Assembly: GCF_950295315.1 (NCBI RefSeq)
Contig: NW_026647346.1
Coordinates: 62,001-126,000, forward strand
Source: Erinaceus europaeus
Lineage: Eukaryota > Chordata > Mammalia > Eulipotyphla > Erinaceidae
DNA length: 64,000 nucleotides
Reading direction: 5' to 3'
Shown here: positions 23,401 to 35,526 of the stretch, one piece after another
How positions within the stretch are numbered: position 1 is the first letter of the stretch
Layout: each line of letters begins with the position of its first letter
Notes under the pieces: generated by a model
What the model saw: only the letters and a program-made list of their open reading frames with translations
Databases searched by the model: none
Told to the model about the DNA's origin: nothing
Program-made: the position numbers and the translations under genes

Positions 23401-24148
23401 TTCCCCACTAGTCTTAGCTGACAATCAAATCCTTGATTTTCCGGATCATAGAGACCAGAGTAATAATTGGTTTCAGAGGTCCGATAGGGTTCTAGGTACA
23501 TGGTAGCACTTGCAACTGGATAGTAAAATATGCACCGGGGTCCTTCCTGGTAAATATCAATCGGACGCCCCACACCCTTCCCTTTACCCAAAGGTCAGTC
23601 TCATACCAAGTCTTAACTTTTACCTCCACAGGGTTACACTCTCATGTAGAGCTGCAGATGGGGGTGGTCGGATAGCTCACCCTTGAGAATATTATGTGAT
23701 TGTCATTGTTCATCTCAGAGGATATAGTCAAACATTCTCCCCACTGGCCACAAAAGTAGTGGGATTCTCCCTGGCATTTGGTGTCCTGAACCCAGTCCTC
23801 TTTGGGGCAGACATAGAAGGGTAGCTTCTGAAGGCAGGTCTCTCAGTCGATGGTGTCACACCCTCCATTATTCGTAATTCCCCATTGACTGGTCCAGTTC
23901 CTCCCTTTCCGGACAAGGGGCCATTTCTGCGCGTCCCAGTCTGCTCCAAACAGGTCACATAGGTCAAAAGTGAGTATCGGTTGTCCTGCAGTTGGCTGGA
24001 AGGCCACCACCTTTCCATTCTCATTCACCACCTTCCATACATACAGAGAGGACACTTGAGAACTCCAGCCAAAGCAAAGCAGGAGCACCAGGACTAGCCC
24101 GAGACCAGTCGGATCTTCATTTGGTCCGCGGTAGACACAGCGTGCCAT
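23401..24148 (-). pseudogene. env: ERV env remnant: signal peptide and N-terminal surface domain only
   Basis: The start at 24148 (MARCVYRG) leads a hydrophobic signal segment, GLVLVLLLCFGWS. The next part is the receptor-binding half of a gammaretroviral surface subunit, with LTFDLCDLFGADWD and paired cysteines. Stops interrupt it at codons 102 (23843-23845), 169 (23642-23644) and 219 (23492-23494), all in one frame. Soon after, the sequence runs straight into the purine tract and LTR. The rest of the surface subunit and the whole transmembrane fusion subunit are missing. Confidence 0.8.
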
Positions 24149-25420
24149 CCTCTCCGGCCATCTGCCTCTGGGGGGTCCACAGCAAACTTGTCCAAGCGTG
24201 TGTGGTGAATCCAACGTCGCTTCCCAGCGACCTTTGCAGTGGTTGGTGTGCTTAGGACCACGGTGCACGGTCCTTCCCACCGGGCCTCAAGATGATCAGG
24301 ATGCAACTTCTCCACCAACACGGAATCACCAGGCTCGAACAAGGGGGGCCGATCCGGTCCTGGCCTTCCTCCCTCTGGGTTCCAGGCTTCACGTTCCAGA
24401 TGGCGAGGCTGGCCTTTCTTTGCCCCACCTGCAAAGCCTGTAGGGACTCTAGGAAATTACCTCGTGCCACCTCGGCCAATTTCTCGGCCCCTACCCTGGG
24501 CACAAGAGTAGGCAATTTGTCATACATAATTGCAAATGGGGTAAATCCAGAAACATATGGGGTATTTATACTTTTTAACAATGCAAAGGTTAAAAGGGAA
24601 ACCCAGTTCCCGCCAGCCTCTATTTTTAATTTTGTTAAACTTTCCTTAAGTGTCCTATTCGTTTCTACTTGCCCTGAGCTCTGGGGGCGATAAATGCAAT
24701 GCAGTTTCCATTTAATTTGCCAAGTTTCAGCCAATTGTTGGGTGACCTTGGCGATGAATGCCGGGCCACTGTCCGACCCCAGAGAATAAGGAAGTCCAAA
24801 CCTTGGAATAATTTCAAAGACCAATTGCTTTACTACTACCTGGGAAGTCTCTTTCCTAGTGGGGAAGGCTTCAGCCCATCCTGAAAAAGTGTCTACCATG
24901 ACTAAGAGATACTTAGAGCCTCCTGGAGCCTCAGGCATCTCAGTGAAGTCCAATTCCCAGTGCTCTCCGGGTTCCTCCCCTTGCCACCGGGTTCCAGATC
25001 CCTTAACCTGGACGGGGCTGGCATTGACCCTGGCACATGTGGCACAGTGGCTTGCCACACTTCGGGAGATCCTATGTAAACCTACTATCAAATAAAATTT
25101 ATTGATTAATTCAGCCAGTTTGTCTCCCCCGGTATGAGTGCTTCCATGTGCCAGCGTTACCACCTGTGTTCCCAATTGTTGGGGAAGCAGAATCCTCTCT
25201 TCAGGGAGGATGATCCATCCATCTTCACTCGGTTTTCCTCCGAGCCTTTTACCCAATTCTTCCTCTTGTCCTGAATATCCTGGTTTCCATTCTTTTAGTA
25301 TCTCCTCTGGCGAGGACACCACTAGCTGAGCATGGGTCCCCACTAGTCTTTGGGCTGCCTCCCGAGCGGTTTTATCAGCGAACTGATTACCCCGCGCAAC
25401 ATCAGAGTCATCTTTTTTTG
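24094..25420 (-). pseudogene. pol: ERV pol remnant: integrase, frameshifted near the C-terminus
   Basis: The zinc-binding HHCC module is visible as HGSTHTGG and CATCARVN. The core has Asp in HWELDFTEMP, Asp in GSDSGPAF and Glu in SGQVETNRTL. The last quarter, starting FEPGDSVLVEKLHPDHLEAR, is in another frame because of a C homopolymer (plus-strand GGGGGG at about 24343-24348). The frame ends at 24094 inside the env start. Confidence 0.85.
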
Positions 25421-26155
25421 GTGCCCTTTGCAGTGAATCACAGCAACCTTCTCCGGTCCCCATATAGCTGCCAGCAGGGCTAATATTTCTTGAGCATGCT
25501 TGATAGCTTTTCCCCCTGCAGTCAACAATCCCCTTTCTTGATATAGTGTCCCATGAACATGAACAGTGGCAAAGGCATACCTGCTGTCAGTGTACACATT
25601 TATCTTCTTCCCTGCTCCCCATTTGAGTGCTTGCGTGAGAGCTATCAGCTCTGCCTTTTGGGCTGAAGTCCCTTGTGGCAACGATGCAGCCCACAGGACC
25701 TTCTGGTTTGTGACTATGGCAGCCCCTGCATACCGTACACTGTCCTGTGCATCCAGCAGTGGAACCTCCGTCAGATCAGCTCTCAGCGAGGTCAGGGTTT
25801 CCAGGATCTCTCCACGGTCATGGGTGACTTCCTCCTCCGCGTTGGGGAGCAGGGTGGCAGGATTCAAAGCCTCAGTCTGCTTAAAAGTGGTACAGGGCGG
25901 ATCCAGTAACAGCACCTGGTAATGGGTGACCTGAGAGTTAGTCATCCACCAGCCGGGGGGAGAGTGAAGTAGACTGGCCAGATTGTGGGTAGTTACAATC
26001 TCCAGAGTTTGTCCAAAAGTCAATTTAGTAGTCTTTTTCATCAGTAGGGCAGCGGCTGCTCTCCCCCTTCCGAGAGTTTTTCCCTGGGCTCCCAGGGGTT
26101 GAGGGAGCCCTGACCCTCCTAATCTAGGACCAGGAGGGGCGCTTCTTCTTCTCTG
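25343..26155 (-). pseudogene. pol: ERV pol remnant: connection domain and RNase H, protease and RT core deleted
   Basis: The frame is continuous with gag across the amber codon. After about 35 codons it reaches the RT connection domain (KLTFGQTLEIVTTHNLASLL), so protease and the RT fingers, palm and thumb, including the YxDD site, are absent. RNase H follows, with acidic residues in AQKAELIALTQAL and VYTDSRYAFATVH and the IHCKGHQK motif. A run of seven A residues (plus-strand T run near 25411-25418) breaks the frame right after GHQK. Confidence 0.85.
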
Positions 26156-27616
26156 CTAGGCCCCTTCCCTTTTTCTCTGCTCTGGGCACTTATCCTTCCA
26201 GTGTCCTTCTTTTTTACAAAATGCACACTGATCTTTTCCTAGGAACTTGGCCCTTCCTGCCTTCCTTGTTAGTCCCCAACCTTTTTCTCCTCCTGTTTCC
26301 CTTGCCAACAGGACCCAGGTCATCTTCTTATGTAGTTCCACCGTGGTCTTCGCCGGGTCCTCCCTATTTTCAAAAACCTTCTGGGAAATTGCCAATAATT
26401 CAGAGAGAGATGTCCCTTGAAAACCCTCTAACTTCTGCAGCTTCTTTCTAATATCTGTGGCGGATTCAGCTACGAAGTGGAGGATGACAGCCTGCACATT
26501 CTCGGTGGCTTTAGGATCTATGGGGGTCCAGGTTCGATACACCTGGTAAAGCCTCTCTAGGAAAGCAGTTGGGCTCTCATTCGCACCCTGTATACACTCG
26601 GTCACCTTAGACAAATTAGTAGGCTTTCGGCCTGCAGCCCGAATGCCTCTCAATACAGTCTGGTGGTACCTAGCAAGGGCTTCAGATCCGGCGCTTGTGT
26701 TGGGGTCCCACTTGGGGCGGGTCTGGGGGAACACCTCCTCCACCATGTCCTGGTTTGTAGGTGGTTCTCCTCGGTGGTCCCGGACCTGTTCCTTTCCCTC
26801 CTGCTTAATTCTTTCCCTTTCCTCCATGGTGAACAAAGTATTTAACAGCTGCTGACAATCGACCCAAGTGGCTTGATGAGTATAAAAGATGGACTCCAGC
26901 AGGGTAGCCACTCCCTCTGGATCTGCTGAAAAAGGAGGATTCTGGTTCTTCCAGTTACACAAGTCAGAGGTGGTGAAAGGGACACACACCCTCAGCGGCC
27001 TCCCCCTGGCATCCGACTCCCCTGCCTCCCTTAAAGGAAAAGTTCCCGCTGGTGCTGTCCATAGGTCGTTCCCGCTCTGGTGTGGGGCGGACTTAAGAGA
27101 CGCGACGGGACCCCAGATGTAGAATCTGGCTCAGGAGCAGTGGCCCTAAGGGAACCAGAATATGGAGTGGGATTTCCATTCCTCCATCTTCTCAGTCTTG
27201 GGGGAGTTTCAGGGAGAACAGGACAGGTGGGTCTCCTAAGAGTCCCATTTCTCCTGTCCCCCCGGGCTATGTACACTCCTGGCTTGCTTTTCTCATTGGG
27301 GTTCCTCTGACATTCCTGTAAATACTTAGGCTGGTCATGGATAATACCCATCCAGACTTTGATATACGGCATCTGATCCGGGTGCCCAGGGTCCCCGAAA
27401 ATCACATCTTGCACAGCGGCACATGTTTCTCAATCCAGGCTTCCTTCCTCTGGCCAACCTACTCCAAAGGTGGGCCATTCTCTTGCACAAAACTTCCTCA
27501 ATGTGAAGGCATCTACCTGAACCCTGAATCCAGAGGCCCTTCTGGAGAAATCTGGGAAATTTTTAATCAGATATTCCAAAGGGGTGAAGTGAGCTGGTTT
27601 TGGACAGCCTGTCCCA
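26156..27616 (-). pseudogene. gag: ERV gag (matrix, p12-like, capsid, nucleocapsid), broken
   Basis: Gag forms the viral core. The start MGQAVQNQLTSPL begins at 27616, but a stop follows after 16 codons (27567-27569), and the matrix and p12-like part continues in other frames (27414-27031). From 26989 a 277-codon open stretch covers capsid. It has a major-homology-like segment, ESPTAFLERLYQVYRTWTP, and one zinc knuckle, CAFCKKEGHWKDKC. It ends at TAG (26156-26158), the position where gammaretroviruses read through into pol. No PPPY late motif was seen. Confidence 0.85.
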
Positions 27617-27753
27617 TTTCCTTGTCAAAATGGAAAAGTAAGAAAACAAACAAGGTAACACTGAACACGGCAGTCACGCCAAGGACCACCTTCACCCTTC
27701 CACTCACACGCTGGCCAGCACACAAAATGCTCTCATACGTTCTTTCACTCTCG
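27617..27753 (-). other. ERV untranslated leader, truncated
   Basis: About 137 bp between the gag ATG and the adjoining SINE. It contains CAGCGTGTGAGTGG, a possible splice donor. No primer-binding site is seen. Confidence 0.5.
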
Positions 27754-28050
27754 GGAGTCGTGCGGTAGTGCAGTGGGTTAAGCACAGGTGGTGCAAAGCA
27801 CAAGGACCGGCATAAGGATCCGGGTTCCAGCCCCCGGCTCCCCACCTGCAGGGGAGTCGCTTCACAGGAGGTGAAGCAGGTCTGCAGGTGTCTATCTTTC
27901 TCTGCCCCCTCTGTCTTCCCCTCCTCTCTCAATTTCTCTCTGTCCTATCCAATAACAACCACATCAATAACAACAACAATAATAACCACAACAACAATAA
28001 AAAAGACAACAAGGGCAACAAAAGGGAAAATAATACAATTTAAAAAAAAG
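27754..28050 (+). mobile_element. SINE1 adjoining the 5' end of the ERV remnant
   Basis: gggagtcgtgcggtagtgca, ccgggttccagcccccggct and a CAA-rich tail. It marks where the ERV leader stops being recognisable. Confidence 0.85.
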
Positions 28051-28924
28051 AAGTCACAGGTCAAACTGGCATCCTGGGAAAATGAAGGGCACTTTCCTAA
28101 TTGTCCTTTCTCTCTTCTCATCATCTCCTGCTTCCCTCTCAATCTCTGTCTCTACCCAGGAAATAGATATATAAATAAAATATTAAAAATAAACATTTCC
28201 CTAAAGAAGACATTTAAAATTAAATATGGGTTTCTCTGTGTGTGTCTCTACATCTCTTTGAAAAATACTATTAATTAAAAAAGTTAATTGAGAAATTTAA
28301 ACAAATAAATAAAATTTCCTCACACATAATCTCAGCAAAAAAATGAAGAGAAAGCATGCTTTTCAGGGATTTTAAACACCTGCACATTGTCTCTGAAATG
28401 CGGAGGTGGAAATGAACATAAAAGGAAAGGAAATTTTCCATCAGTTTCTGAAGCTGTCTCTAGATGTGATTTATCTGAGGCAACTCCCTTTTTAAACACA
28501 GTGCTTATGGTAATATTCCCAATGGATGTGACCAATGGTGTTAGAGAGAGGGAACTCCTAGAGGTCTTGCCCCACAACATCTGTGGGGGAGTCTTATGAT
28601 CCTATGGATAGGACCCTAGGTGATAAGAGTGGCTTGAAACTGGCTAAAGAGACCATCATTGAGTGAGCCAGTCTCCTGCCCTTATCCAACTTTTGGAGTC
28701 CCTTCTTTATCAGACAAGCTTAGACTTTCTCTTTCAGTTGTTAAAGTGTTGAGTGGCTTTTCTAGCCAGTATTAGGTTTGTGAGATCTGTCCTCAAGCTA
28801 AGAAGGAAATAGAGCTAGGATTTTAATAGAATTTTAGCATCCCTTTTTTCAGCATTTACTTATTTGATGATTCTAATAAAGGTTGTCATGAGGACAATAA
28901 TTGTCCTTGAAAAAATACAGTATT

Positions 28925-29096
28925 TTACTGTCTCTCTCTATATACATTTATTTACTTATTTATTATTTATTTATTTTACTAGAGCACTCATTAGCTCTAG
29001 TTTTTGTGGTATGGAGGATTGAACCTGGGACATCGGGACCTCAGGCATGGGAGTCTCCCTGCATAACCATTATGTTATCTATCCTGGCCCTGATAC
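28925..29096 (-). mobile_element. SINE2
   Basis: ttattttactagagcactca and ggattgaacctgggacatcg; another copy is at 50470-50605. Confidence 0.6.
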
Positions 29097-29199
29097 TTTT
29101 ATAATTGACACTTGTACTTCATGATTTGGTTCACAAAAATAATCAAATCTTTTTTTACCCCAATATCATGTTATTGAAGAAACATTGTTTACAGGGTTG

Positions 29200-29440
29200 T
29201 TAATTATGGGCCCCAGATCACATCAAATTGATGGGGTTTACAGTAATATTTATACCCCTTTCCCATATTAGGAAGCTACTCTCTTCCCTCATCCAGCTGT
29301 CTTTCCCTTTTCCAGACATGACATTGTCTCCCCAGACAATAATTAGGATCCACCTGCATATCAGATTTCAAGCTCATGCAAAACAAAAACAAAAACAAAA
29401 AAACACTAGTATAACTACAGGGCCTTTGAAATATAATTAA
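29200..29440 (-). mobile_element. L1-related 3' end fragment
   Basis: Reverse-oriented L1 3' end wording (tgttattgaagaaacattgt, gacattgtctccccagacaa). Exact limits are unclear. Confidence 0.4.
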
Positions 29441-29449
29441 AATATGCCT

Positions 29450-29932
29450 ATTAGCTATCTACAAAATGGAGGACCCATCAACACTTCATCTGCACTATTA
29501 CAGCCTTTAGGTCTATGATTGTTCAACAATTTGTTTGGCTTTGTATATTAACTCACTCTTTTCAGCCACCGGGTTCCAGATGTTAGCAGGATGTGACCAG
29601 ACTTCTCTGGACAGACAACCCCACCAATGTGACTTGGAGCTCCACTTCCCCAGAGCCCTTCCCCACTAGGGAAAGAGAGAGACAGGCTGGGAGTATGGAT
29701 CAGCATCCATGTTCAGCAGGGAAGCAATTAGAGAAGCCAGAACTTCCAGTGGACTTCTGCATCCCACAATGATCTTGGATCCATACTCCCAGAGGGTTAA
29801 AGAATAGGAAAGCTATCAGGGGAGGGGATGGTATAAGGAGGTCTGGTGGTGGTAAATGTGCAAAGCTGTACCTCTTTTATCCTATGGTTTAGTCAATGTT
29901 CCTTTTTATAAATATAAAATTTAAAAAAATAA
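29450..29932 (+). mobile_element. L1 3' end fragment
   Basis: Same ordered words as the 32 kb element (agaagccagaacttccag, ccatactcccagagggttaa, tcctatggtttagtcaatg), ending in an A-rich tail. Confidence 0.6.
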
Positions 29933-30019
29933 CACCAGCAAAGGCAGCAAAAATGGGGAAAATGGCCTCCAGGAGCAGTGGATTTGTAGTACAGGCACCA
30001 AGCCTCAGATATAACCCTG

Positions 30020-30020
30020 G

Positions 30021-30094
<74 letters not shown>

Positions 30095-30111
30095 ATATAT
30101 ATATATATATT
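30020..30111. repeat. Compound (AT)n(GT)n(AT)n microsatellite
   Basis: Follows a SINE1 3' end (29935-30019), as in the left copy. Confidence 0.95.
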
Positions 30112-31160
30112 TCCAGCTGGGATAAATAGACAATTTTAGGATCCAGGAAAGATTTGGAAGCAATCCAAAGAAGTCCTTGTGGGCAGTGAAAGAAATCTTG
30201 TTGTGTATTCTCTCTAAAAAGAGTGTATCTCATTCATACAGTCACAAGGAAGCCTCTCAAAACCAGACTCACAGTAACACCTGAGGCAGCATTCCTCTAT
30301 TAATTATCTGAGTGCTGAAGACAAGGCAGTTCAAGTCAGAAAGCAGCAGATACAGAGACTCGGGTTTCCTAAATAACCTGTAGGTGAAATCACTGGGGCT
30401 CATGGGGGGATTTCTTAGATCATCTGAGTTCTATGGACTACAAAGACTAGAGACAAAGAAAAGAGTTAAATACCCTCCCCGGGGAAACCCAGGCAGTTGA
30501 ATGAGAAGATAACTGTCTCTGTACTGTTGGCAAAATGTCTTCTCTCTGAAATAAAGCCAAGGGTACTAGGCTCTGAATTTTTTTAATTGTCAAACACTAC
30601 CCTCCAGCGGTAGCTCATCTCTTAGCAGTGGAGAAAAAATCCTAAACTTTGAGCGACTCTGGTCTCGTCTTTAACCCCAACCCAACAGCCCCAAATTCTA
30701 CAATTATTTTAATTTTTCTGAAGGTGGAAAATTTACACAGATATTATAGTTATCTGTGAGGTTTGTGCATGTGTGTATGTATCTTATAAAGCATAAGATA
30801 CTTCATTCTGCTTCTGAGATATCTGGGGCAAATAATGAGAATTAAGGATGCCATAAATCAAATAAGATTGCAACTACATCTCAATTTTTTTTTAGGTTAA
30901 ATGATATTTTTTATTTAAAATAATTAAGATCATCTAAGGAGATTTCTATGGATTCATTAATCTGACTCTTAATACATCTATAAAGTCAGAAATGGATCAC
31001 TGCTTTTTCATTTAATCATTATTATTTTTAAAATTCTTGAATGGGGGGGATGGGATAATAGTTATGAAAAAGACTGACATGCTGAGGATTCAAGGTCTCA
31101 GGTAAACTTCCTTAGCACCTCCATAAGCCAGAGCCAAGGAGTCTTTCTCTTCATAGCTCT

Positions 31161-32620
31161 GACCCATCTTGGACAGAGCTAGAAGGAATTATCTTAAGTG
31201 AGCTAAGTCAGAAAGATAAAGATGAGTATGTATGGGATGATCCCACTCATCAACAGAAGTTAACTAAGAAGATCTGAAAGGGAAACTAAAAGCAGGACCT
31301 GACCAAATTGTAAGTAGGGCACCAAAATAAAAACCCTGTGGTGAGGGGTAGACATGCAGCTTCCTGGGACAGTGGGGGGTGGGAGTGGGTGGGAGGGATG
31401 GGTCACAGTCTTTTGGTGGTGGGAATGGTGTTTATGTACACTCCTAGCAAAATGTAGACATATAAATCAGTAGTTAATTAATATGAGAGGGGGAAAATCA
31501 ATTGTATGTCTCAAAGTTTTTCAAAACACAAACTGAATCTTTTTAATATATAGGCTGTGTATTTGATACACGGACTCTCTCAAAAGCCTAGACCAAGTAG
31601 ATTAGAAGCATCCAATAGCACAGCTATATACAAGATACTGGATACTGTACAGCAAACCATAAAAAAGGACTTTTCAAAGTTAACCCAATTACCAAATAAT
31701 GTGATGATAACATTAACTATCGATTGTCTTTTTGAACCCTAAGACAGCAGGAAGCTCACATCTCCACTATAGAGCCTCTACTTCCCCCAGTCCTGGAACC
31801 CTTGGATAGGGCCCACTTTCCCGTATGCCTCTCCCAATCCATACCAAATAATATTGCATCTGCCGATCACAACCTAACCAACGCAACGATTGCCACCTCA
31901 ACATGCTTCACCTCAGACTGTGTCCAGAGACTTCACGTGTGGAATGACAACCCTTCAGCTTCAGTACTCGGGTGAGACCTTTCCTTTTATAGTACACTCT
32001 AATTTCATCTCAGGTGGTTCACTTTCTAACAAAGTCCCATAACCTAGATATACACCAGTTTCTGTGAGAGAGAGCTTATGTTCACACGTATCCATAAACT
32101 ACTGCAAAATATATACCTGAAAGCAGAAGTACACTAGAGTTTGCAGTGAGTACCTCCCTAACACTTCCTCTCCACTATTCCAAGCTTTGGGTCCATGATT
32201 GCTCAACAATTTGTTTGGCTTCGTATGTTAACTCTCTTTTCAATCACCAGGTTCCAGATGCCACCAGGATGCTGGCCAGGCTTCCCTGGATTGAAGACCC
32301 CACCAATGTGTCCTGGAGCTCAGCTTCCCCAGAGACACACCCTACTAGGGAAAGAGAGAGACAGACTGGGTGTATGGACCAACCAGTCAACGCCCATGTT
32401 CAGCAGGGAAGCAATTACAGAAGCCAGACCTTCTACCTTCTGCAACCCTCAATGACCCTGGGTCCATGCTCCCAGAGAGATAGAGAATGGGAAAGCTATT
32501 AGGGAAGGGAATGGGTTATGGAGATTGGGTGGTGGGAATTGTGTGGAGTTGTACCCCTCCTACCCTATGGTTTTGTTAATTAATCCTTTCTTAAATAAAA
32601 AAAAGAAAAGAAAAAGAAAA
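31161..32620 (+). mobile_element. 5'-truncated L1 3' end flanked by 90-bp direct repeats
   Basis: About 1.46 kb of L1 3' UTR, ending cctatggttttgttaatt and AAATAAAAAAAAG. The sequence at 31071-31160 is repeated at 32621-32710 with four differences. The repeated sequence is part of an older SINE interrupted by the insertion. Confidence 0.75.
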
Positions 32621-32894
32621 AGACTGACATGCTGAGGATTCAAGGTTTCAGGTTCATTTCCTTAGCACCTCCATAAGCCAGAGCCAAGGAGTCTTTCTCT
32701 TCATAGCTCTACCTCCCACTCACTAAAATAAAATTAATAAATAAGTAAAATCACACTGCCAAATCCCCAGTATCAGAAACAGCAGTTGTTGGTGAGGGTA
32801 TGAAATAAAAAAGGATCCTTGTACACTGTGTGGAGACATGTAAACTGGTCCAGGCTCTAGATAAAGCAAATGGAAGTTCCTCAAAGTATCAAAA

Positions 32895-33120
32895 ATGAAA
32901 GGCAGGGTGGTGGCACAGCCAGTTGAGAGCACACATTACAGTGCACAAGGACCCAGGTTCAAGCCCCTGGCCACAACCTGCAGGGAGCAAGCTTCACATA
33001 TGGTGAAACAGAGCTGAGGGTGTCTTTCTGTCTCTCTCCCTCTCTACCTCTCCCACCCCTCTTAATTTTTCTGTCTCTATCCAGTAATAAAGATAATAAA
33101 AACTTTTAAAAATAAAAAAT
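32895..33120 (+). mobile_element. SINE1
   Basis: aggcagggtggtggcacagc and aggttcaagcccctggcc, CT-rich middle and an A-rich end. Confidence 0.65.
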
Positions 33121-33540
33121 ATATATGGTTCTGGATAGCATATTCATTTTGATGATGTTAATTCTTCCAATTCTTTTTCTATTTCCTTGAATATTGACTC
33201 ATAATTCCCAGTATACAAATCTTTCACTTTTTTTTTAGGTTTATTCCTACATATTTTATTGTTTTCATTGCTACAGTAAAAGGGATTGATTTCTGGATTT
33301 CTCCTTCTGTTAATTCAGTGTTTCCATAGAGGTATGCCACTGACTTATATATGTTAATTTTGTAGCCTGACACCTTAGTATATTGCTTGATAATTTCCAA
33401 GAGCTTACTGCTGGATTCTTTAAGCTTTTCTATGCATACTATCATATCATCTGCAAACAGTGAGAGTTGACTTCTCTTCCACCATGCTAGCTGTGAGCTT
33501 GCCATAAGTTGCCTTTATTATATTATCACTTCAATCTTTC
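33120..33540 (-). mobile_element. L1 ORF2 fragment (RT catalytic region)
   Basis: A minus-strand open stretch 33224-33505 contains LSLFADDMIVCIEKLKESSS and SGYKINIYKSVAYLYGNTEL, matching the L1 at 55.4-55.8 kb. Confidence 0.8.
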
Positions 33541-33799
33541 AAGAAAAATCTTACTATCACAAGAGAAGACAACTGAGAGTCTTTATCCACACTGAGAGGT
33601 GACAGTCCTTCCCTTTCAGAACGTGACACATCTGGATGCAGCACTGCAAACACCTTAGTTCACTACAATGCCCAGGTGTCTAGGGGTAGACTTCCACCAA
33701 GAAAAAGCATCCAGGAGGAAGATCCCCCCTAGAAGTAGCCTTTGACAAAAGCTTCTGTTCTGTCTCTAAGAAAACTCTAGAGGCAAGCTTAGAGGAATA

Positions 33800-34072
33800 G
33801 TTTATTTATTTATTTATTTATTTAGTCCTTTTGTTGCCCTTTTTTTGTAGTTACTATTTTCATGGTTGTTGGATAGGACAAAGAGAAGTGGAGAGAGGAG
33901 GGGAAGACGGAGAGAAGGAGAGAAAGATAGACAACTGCAGACCTGCTTCACTGCCTGTGAAGCTACTCCACTACAGGTGGGGAGCCTGGGGCTTGACCAG
34001 GGTTCCTTAGCCTGGTCCTTGTGTTTTGTGCCACCTGTGCTTAACCCACTTTGCTAATGCCCAACTCCCAGG
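33800..34072 (-). mobile_element. SINE1
   Basis: Reverse unit after a (TTTA)n run, ending ttaacccactttgctaatgc. Confidence 0.8.
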
Positions 34073-34664
34073 GGGATATTTTTAACAAGAAATGATCCAG
34101 ACGTACTTTATCTTAGTAGTATCATTACCGACAAAGAAGTGACACAGTAAAACACTCCACATGTTCTAGTTACTTTATAACACCAGCTAGATGGATAGAG
34201 GGTTATTAAGCAAAGAAGTTAGGTTCTGTAGATAAAATAACTTTCAGACAAAGAAAGGCATTCTTATTATACTACAATGTGGCACTAATATGTAAAGAGG
34301 TTAATCCATGTGAAATACATTAAACCTGAACACACAGGGTAGGCTTGAGTAGGGTTAGGTGGTAATAGCAGCACAAACTTTCTAATTCTTGTCCAGTTGT
34401 TTCCAGGAGTAAGGACACATTAAGATGCTTAGTTTCACCATACTGCCTTTTTAACCCATGAAGACTGACCCCAATGACAGTAAGCTTATAAGGAAATTCT
34501 CACAAGTCAAGTTCTAGCTTAGTATGCAAAATAATAAATATCTGGTTTCTCATGGACTTTCTTAAATAAAGGAGCTTAAAATGGTTAGAGGAATATGATG
34601 TTTTAGCACTTTAGATCCCTATAGTTATTCCTACAACACATAAACTCAGTTTCTGATTAATAAA

Positions 34665-34790
34665 TATATTTTTAATTTATTTAACAAAAGAGAACCAGTG
34701 CATTGATCTGATTGATATGGTGTTAGAATCGAATTTAGGACCTCATGCTTACAAGTCCTGAACTCTACCACTGCACAACACCCAGCCCAC
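34665..34790 (-). mobile_element. SINE2
   Basis: gaatttaggacctcatgctt and ctaccactgcacaacaccca. Confidence 0.55.
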
Positions 34791-34928
34791 TAAACAAAAT
34801 CAGACTCTTTTTAAAGTTAAACACTAGAGTGTTTCACTTTAAGTTTTTTAAGTTTAAACACTAGAGTGTTTCAGGATCCCTGAGGTGGATCAAGTCAATG
34901 TATCTGTTCTCTTAGAATATGAGCCTAA

Positions 34929-35160
34929 GGGAATCGGGCGTTAGCACAGCCAGTTATGCACAAGTGGCACAAAGCGCAAGAACCACCTTAATGATGCCTG
35001 GAGTCTCTTCACAAGTGGTAAAACAGGCTTTTCTTTCCCCTTCTCTGTCTTCCCCTCCTCTCTCCATTTCTCTCTGTCCTATCCAACAACAAACAACATC
35101 AATAACTACAACAATAAAACAAAAAGGGCAACGAAAATAAATAAATAAATAAATATATTT
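34929..35160 (+). mobile_element. SINE1, internally shortened
   Basis: gaatcgggcgttagcacag head. The segment around box B is deleted. It has an AAAT tail and a target copy agaatatgagc on each side. Confidence 0.75.
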
Positions 35161-35177
35161 TTAAAAGAATATGAGCG

Positions 35178-35526
35178 CAGGGAGTCGGGCGGTGGCGCAG
35201 TGGGTTAAGCGCATGTGGCAAAAAGCACAGGGACCAGCGTAAGGATCCCGGTTCGAGGCCCCGGCTCCCCACCTGCAGGGGAGTCGCTTCAGGGGCGGTG
35301 AAGCAGGTCTGCAGGGGTCTGTCTTTCTCTCCTCCTCTCTGTGTTCCCCTCCTCTCTCCATTTCTCTCTGTCCTATCCAACAACAAAGCAACGTCAACAA
35401 TGGCAATAATACCACAATGAGGCTGCAACAACTAGGGCAACAAAAAGGGGAAAAAATGGTCTCCAGGAGCAGTGGATTCATGGTGCAGGCACCGAGCCCA
35501 GCAATAACCCTGGAGAAAGAAAAAAA
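35178..35526 (+). mobile_element. SINE1, full length, young
   Basis: ggtggcgcagtgggttaagc (box A) and cggttcgaggccccggct (box B). Perfect target duplication AAAGAATATGAGCG on both sides. Confidence 0.92.

Larger units (their letters stand above)
22749..27753 (-). mobile_element. Class I (gammaretrovirus-like) endogenous retrovirus, defective, one LTR
   Basis: In minus-strand order the element reads leader, gag, a short joined pol, env start and 3' LTR. The family is shown by an MGQ gag start, a CCHC knuckle followed by an amber codon and pol in the same frame, an integrase with HHCC and DDE residues, and env overlapping the end of pol by about 55 bp. No 5' LTR or primer-binding site was found; a SINE lies where they would begin. 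Protease and most of reverse transcriptase are deleted, as is everything in env after the N-terminal surface domain. Frameshifts and stops interrupt gag, pol and env. It cannot encode infectious virus as read. Confidence 0.9.
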
